Assembly: GCF_901875305.1 (NCBI RefSeq)
Contig: NZ_CABFLY010000002.1
Location: 186,001-250,000 of the forward strand
Direction of reading: 5' to 3'
DNA length: 64,000 nt
Source of the DNA: Rothia mucilaginosa
GTDB taxonomy: Bacteria > Actinomycetota > Actinomycetes > Actinomycetales > Micrococcaceae
Both the position numbers and the translations under genes were made by a program. This document shows positions 60,401 to 64,000 of the stretch, piece after piece. The notes under the pieces are model-generated. The model was not told the DNA's origin and made no database searches. It saw only the letters and a list, made by a program, of their open reading frames with translations. Position 1 is the stretch's first letter. The number at the start of each line of letters is the position of its first letter.

Positions 60401-60886
60401 GGAAACTCCAGGGGTAGCACGGTGTGTCGGTCAAATGTCGGTCAATGCGGCGGGGCGCCGCTCCATCAAGGATAGAGGGCTTGCGACACAAAAGGTAACT
60501 CGTTTGTCGTGAATTAGTTCGCCTCTGAGGGGTGGGGAGCGAGGGGCAGTGGCGGTGTCATAATTCGTTCCAATCACGATTCCTCTCGCCGGTTTTTGAA
60601 AAAATCACCCTAAACATTCAAATATCCCATCCACAGGTAGAACGGTAACGCGATACGACGGCGAATTATCCACAGATGCGCGAGGGGCGGAACCCGGAGG
60701 CAATGCACGCGGCACAGTAGAAGAAAACCTACCCGAAGAGCCGACCGGATTAACCTGCCGGCCCGGCTCGGTAGGGCAGAACACTAGGCGGAAGCTTGAG
60801 TAGTAGCGGCGCCTCAATCGGTTCAGCTGAGCTGACACAAGGGCTTTAACTCCGAGCTTTAGCCCCGAGAAATCATAGGAGATATC
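60401..60886. other. Intergenic region upstream of ssb
   Basis: No gene in ~490 bp. Contains a perfect DnaA box TTATCCACA (60666-60674) and a weaker CCATCCACA (60627-60635) in the same orientation, 39 bp apart. A Pro/Gly-biased minus-strand frame here is not supported. Confidence 0.45.
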
Positions 60887-61435
60887 GTGAGCGACACTAT
60901 CGTAATCCGCGGATTTACCGCGTCCAACCCGACTTTGGCGGCCCTGCCGAACGGCGTGCCTGTCGTGAACTTCCGCCTGGCCAGCACCCCTCGCTGGCAG
61001 GATTCCACCGGAACCTGGAAGGAGGGAACAACCAACTGGTACACCATCAAAGCCTATCGCCGCCTGGCACAGAACATTGCTGCCTCGGTGCAGAAGGGAC
61101 AGCCTCTCGTCGTCAGCGGGCGCCAGCGCATCAACCGTTGGAATCGTGAGGATGGCACCCAGGGAACCACGGTGGAGATTGATGCGCAGGGTATCGGTCA
61201 CGACTTGAGTTACGGTACTAGCTCATTTGCTCGCACTGTGGAGAAGCGCACGTTCCACGAGGGAACCCCGCTGGACACGCCGCAGAATATGCCGCTGGGT
61301 GCGGTATCGAATGTGCCGCAGAATGTCGAGACTCCGAATACGGCGGCTCAGAGCGCTGGCCTGCAGATTGCGGGAGTACAGACTGCTCCTCCGCCTCAAG
61401 GTGGCCTATCCCAAAGTGACGAGGTTCCCTTCTAA
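60887..61435 (+). CDS. ssb: Single-stranded DNA-binding protein (accessory SSB)
   Basis: 182 aa, GTG start with AGGAGATATC. OB-fold features 'VNFRLASTPRWQD', 'NWYTIKAYRRLAQN' and 'GQPLVVSGRQRINRW', then a Gln/Ala/Pro linker and the acidic tip 'SDEVPF' that binds partner proteins. It is not next to rpsF/rpsR, so it is probably the secondary SSB used in recombination or transformation and not the replicative one (inference). Confidence 0.9.
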   Translation: MSDTIVIRGFTASNPTLAALPNGVPVVNFRLASTPRWQDSTGTWKEGTTNWYTIKAYRRLAQNIAASVQKGQPLVVSGRQRINRWNREDGTQGTTVEIDAQGIGHDLSYGTSSFARTVEKRTFHEGTPLDTPQNMPLGAVSNVPQNVETPNTAAQSAGLQIAGVQTAPPPQGGLSQSDEVPF

Positions 61436-61451
61436 CAGTTGTCGCCCATGC

Positions 61452-61480
61452 TTGCATAAAGGCGAGAGCCTTGGGATAAT
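61452..61480 (+). promoter_or_regulatory. rplS: Promoter of rplS
   Basis: TTGCAT, 17 bp, GATAAT directly after ssb, giving a leader of about 165 nt before rplS. Confidence 0.65.
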
Positions 61481-61486
61481 GAAAAA

Positions 61487-61650
61487 CTGTGTTGCCGTCG
61501 GGCACGCCCCTGCCGCAGGGGGGAGAGCGACCAACGAGGCACACCTTCGGGCACCAATCCTGTTCGAAGCATGAGGTTTTCTGCCCCGCTGTGGGGCAGA
61601 GCAATCTGAGTCTATTTGACCTGCGGCAGATGGCTCTGGAGATCTACACT
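61487..61650 (+). promoter_or_regulatory. rplS mRNA leader with hairpins
   Basis: Contains CCCCTGCCGCAGGGG (61508-61522) and CTGCCCCGCTGTGGGGCAG (61580-61598) hairpins. Long structured leaders are known before L19 genes in some phyla; autoregulation here is inference. Confidence 0.4.
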
Positions 61651-61998
61651 ATGCAGACTCTTGACTTCCTCGACAAGAAGTCCCTCCGTGACGACGTCCC
61701 CGCCTTCGGCCCCGGTGACACCCTGAACGTTCACGTTAAGATCGTTGAAGGTAAGACCCACCGTATCCAGGTCTTCAAGGGCTTCGTCGTTGGCCGCCAG
61801 GGTGCAGGCGTTCGCGAGACCTTCACCGTCCGTAAGGTTTCCTTCGGCGTTGGTGTTGAGCGTACCTTCCCCGTTCACTCTCCCTCCATCGAGAAGATTG
61901 AGGTTGTGACCCGCGGTGACGTCCGTCGTGCAAAGCTGTACTACATGCGCGACCGCCACGGTAAGGCTGCTCGTATCCGCGAGAAGCGCGAGTTCTAA
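61651..61998 (+). CDS. rplS: 50S ribosomal protein L19
   Basis: 115 aa from the ATG at 61651 (GGAG 10 nt upstream). An in-frame ATG at 61630 would add 7 residues and cannot be excluded. '[20 protein letters not shown]', '[20 protein letters not shown]', '[18 protein letters not shown]', '[18 protein letters not shown]' are the full L19 signature. It sits at the 30S-50S interface. Upstream of lepB and rnhB, the common actinobacterial order. Confidence 0.97.
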   Translation: MQTLDFLDKKSLRDDVPAFGPGDTLNVHVKIVEGKTHRIQVFKGFVVGRQGAGVRETFTVRKVSFGVGVERTFPVHSPSIEKIEVVTRGDVRRAKLYYMRDRHGKAARIREKREF

Positions 61999-62026
61999 TC
62001 TTTATCGGTTCAGAATTCTGCTGCAA

Positions 62027-62068
62027 GCCGCTCCCATCCGCACCCGTGCGGAATGTGGGGCGGTTTTT
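62027..62068 (+). terminator. Terminator of rplS
   Basis: CCGCTCCCATCCGCA and TGCGGAATGTGGGGCGG form an imperfect stem followed by TTTTT. The rest of the rplS-lepB spacer to 62294 shows nothing more. Confidence 0.85.
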
Positions 62069-62294
62069 GCGTATCCGGGTGAGCACCCGGGATGCAGTGA
62101 TGCGGTGCCTAAGCCCCGGGCAAGATACGAGCTGTGGAGCACACTCTCTGCCCTTCTGCTGACGTGCTGTAGAACCCAACGAAACATCACTTGACGAGTC
62201 AAAGAGGCGGCAGTGCTGGTGCTCTCGTTACAATAGCTAGGTACCGCCTCACTCAGGTTGGCCTATATATCTCTCAAACGAAAGGCTCTTCAGC

Positions 62295-63398
62295 ATGGCA
62301 GATGATAAGACGACTGCGAACAACAGCCCCTATCCTGAGGGATATAAGCCCCAATCCCGCCGCGAGCGCCGCGAGATGGAGGAGTACGCCGCACGTCTGG
62401 CCGAAGAGAAGAAGCGTGAACAGGTCGAGCTGGCCTCCTCCGAAGAGGTTGAGAACCCCCGTGTAGACGAAGCTCGACCCGCCGATGTTGAGGCGGCGAG
62501 CGCATCCGCTCAGCCTGAAGCAACGGATAGCGAGGATTCGAAGGAAGAAGCGGAGGGTGCAGCATCCACCGCGGATAAGACTGCTGACAAGACCGCCGAG
62601 AAGGCTGAGGAAAAGAGCGAGGAGAAGCCTAAAGACCCCTCGACCATGACCGCCAAGGAGCGTCGCAAGGCCAAGCGTGCCGAACAGGCCGAGCTAACCT
62701 TCGCTAAGGCTCGTGAAGAGGACCGCCTGGGTGAATGGGCCTGGGTTCAGGTGCGCGAGGGCGGTACCGTGGTTCTCTACGCCCTGATTATTGCGTTCCT
62801 GATTAAGACCTTTCTGCTGCGTGGTTTTTACATTCCCTCCGGCTCGATGGAGCAGACCCTGCAGGTTAACGACCGCGTATTCATTAACGTAGCGGGTTCC
62901 TACTTCAATGAACCCAAGCGCGGTGACGTCATCGTGTTCAAGGATTCTCAGGGCTGGATTCCCTCCACCCAGAAGAGCGCCAACCCCATTAAGGAAGGCC
63001 TCTCCTTCGTAGGTATTCTGCCCGATACCTCTTCGAACTTCCTGGTCAAGCGCGTTATTGGTACCCCCGGTGACGTGGTGGAGAGCGACGGCAACGGCAA
63101 GATCAAGGTCAACGGCGTGGAGATTAACGAGCCGTACCTGTACCCGGGTAACCAGCCCTCCGAGCTGGCCTTTAAGGTAACCGTGCCTAAGGGCAAGTAC
63201 TTCGTGATGGGTGACCACCGTAGCAATTCCGCGGATTCTCGCTACCACATCTCTGACGGCACTGCCTTCATCTCGAAGGACGACGTTCAGGGTAACGTCT
63301 TCGTGGTGGCCTGGCCGCTGAACCATTTTGGTCTGCTCACCGACGAGAGCTCCGTGTTCTCCTCGGTTCCTTCCCCGACCTCGACCCCCGAAAAGTAG
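62295..63398 (+). CDS. lepB: Signal peptidase I
   Basis: 367 aa. Catalytic Ser in 'IPSGSMEQTL', catalytic Lys in 'LVKRVIGTPGD', box E 'GDHRSNSADSRYH'. One membrane helix ('GGTVVLYALIIAFLIKTFLL', residues ~155-175) precedes the periplasmic domain. The first ~150 residues are a highly charged, repetitive Glu/Lys/Ala extension ('ADKTADKTAEKAEEKSEEK') that is far longer than usual and probably cytoplasmic and disordered or coiled coil. It processes the Sec and Tat signals of the many surface proteins in this window. Confidence 0.95.
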   Translation: MADDKTTANNSPYPEGYKPQSRRERREMEEYAARLAEEKKREQVELASSEEVENPRVDEARPADVEAASASAQPEATDSEDSKEEAEGAASTADKTADKTAEKAEEKSEEKPKDPSTMTAKERRKAKRAEQAELTFAKAREEDRLGEWAWVQVREGGTVVLYALIIAFLIKTFLLRGFYIPSGSMEQTLQVNDRVFINVAGSYFNEPKRGDVIVFKDSQGWIPSTQKSANPIKEGLSFVGILPDTSSNFLVKRVIGTPGDVVESDGNGKIKVNGVEINEPYLYPGNQPSELAFKVTVPKGKYFVMGDHRSNSADSRYHISDGTAFISKDDVQGNVFVVAWPLNHFGLLTDESSVFSSVPSPTSTPEK

Positions 63399-63408
63399 GA
63401 GAGGCACC

Positions 63409-64000
63409 GTGACGGTGAGCGCAAAGGCAGAGGAACCCGCAAAAGCGGAGAAACCCAAACCCGCGAAGCCTCGGGCACCAAAGCCCGCTGCCGACCTGGA
63501 ACATGAGAAGCAGCTCTTCGAAGCAGGGGCACGCGCGGTGGCAGGCATCGACGAGGTGGGCCGCGGCTCCATGGCCGGCCCGGTCACTGTAGGCGTCGCA
63601 ATCCTCACCCCGGATGCCACTCTCGAAGTGGGCGGGTTGATTGACTCCAAGGCCCTCTCGCCCGCGCGCCGCGAATCCATGGTCCCCGAGATCCGCCGCT
63701 GGTGTGCCGTCGAGGTAGGCCACGTGAACCCGCAGGACGTGGATGCGCTGGGCATGACCCTATCGCTGCGGCTCGCCGCCCAGCGAGCCCTGGCTTCCCT
63801 GGCTCGTCGAGGCTACCGCGCCGACGCCGCCCTGCTGGATGGTAAGCACGACTGGATCACCCCTCCGCAGGAGGACCTGTTCAGTGCGCTGGCACCGGAC
63901 CCGGCACAGGCGCGTTACGATACCCTGCTGGCCGAAGCCTGGGAAGGGGTAGGGGAACCCGCGGCTATGCCCGTGACCATGGTCATCAAGGGTGACTACA
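63409..64000 (+). CDS. rnhB: Ribonuclease HII, N-terminal part
   Basis: The frame is open to the right edge (about 197 codons). GTG start 10 nt after lepB with AGGAG 7 nt upstream; a GTG two codons later is possible. After a Lys/Pro/Ala-rich N-terminus of ~35 aa comes 'AGIDEVGRGSMAGPVTVGVA' with the D-E pair, 'IDSKALSPARRE' and 'ALLDGKHDW' (third acidic residue). It removes ribonucleotides from DNA. The C-terminus is outside the window. Confidence 0.95.
   Translation, partial: MTVSAKAEEPAKAEKPKPAKPRAPKPAADLEHEKQLFEAGARAVAGIDEVGRGSMAGPVTVGVAILTPDATLEVGGLIDSKALSPARRESMVPEIRRWCAVEVGHVNPQDVDALGMTLSLRLAAQRALASLARRGYRADAALLDGKHDWITPPQEDLFSALAPDPAQARYDTLLAEAWEGVGEPAAMPVTMVIKGDY

Overview
The window looks like chromosome of an oral Rothia-type actinobacterium (Micrococcaceae; R. 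mucilaginosa is my best guess). The evidence is GC-rich codon use, the conserved actinobacterial block of DUF3159 / two TrkA proteins / APC permease / TRAM-domain RNA methyltransferase / dxs / RNase D, an MptB-like mannosyltransferase, many SLH and Tat-exported surface proteins, and one visibly AT-rich streptococcal-type gene that fits oral gene exchange. The species name is inference; the gene families are read from the sequence.

Layout. (1) 1-15.6 kb: mostly housekeeping. It holds the end of a DUF3159 gene, an IS3-family insertion sequence, a TrkA pair divergent from an APC/KimA-like permease, an RNA methyltransferase, dxs, a Tat-exported Rieske lipoprotein, RNase D, MsrB, a YbaK deacylase, a foreign-looking YeiH transporter and a ZapE ATPase. 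(2) 15.7-29.96 kb: a complete type I-E CRISPR-Cas system. cas3 is divergent from cse1-cse2-cas7-cas5-cas6e, then come cas1-cas2, a 94-bp leader and an array of 71 repeats at an exact 61-bp period. (3) 30-54 kb: pnuC and a large surface-protein region. It contains six SLH-domain proteins, two beta-propeller proteins ending in LAXTG sorting signals, three tandem Tat-type lipoproteins, tRNA-Glu, MsrA and a Nif3-like protein. (4) 54.2-64 kb: yaaA, rnpB, def, tRNA-His, orn, an MptB-like glycosyltransferase, tRNA-Arg, a membrane-anchored HNH nuclease, a second-type ssb, rplS, lepB and the start of rnhB.

The observation I rate highest is in the cas3-cse1 intergenic region. Two degenerate CRISPR repeats there enclose a shortened 21-nt spacer. 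The first 11 nt of that spacer are repeated exactly 82 bp downstream, between the divergent cas3 and cse1 promoters. This is the architecture expected of a mini-CRISPR guide that lets Cascade repress its own operon (CreR-like autoregulation). I know that idea from other CRISPR types and cannot confirm it for this genus.

Also notable: the IS3 element combines a -1 frameshift site with an RBS-sequestering hairpin. The two propeller genes share an upstream operator-like motif and recombinogenic internal duplications. The CRISPR repeat has a variable last base that may record the PAM. One spacer is a perfect hairpin. All coordinates for short sites were counted by hand from the sequence; no searches were run.
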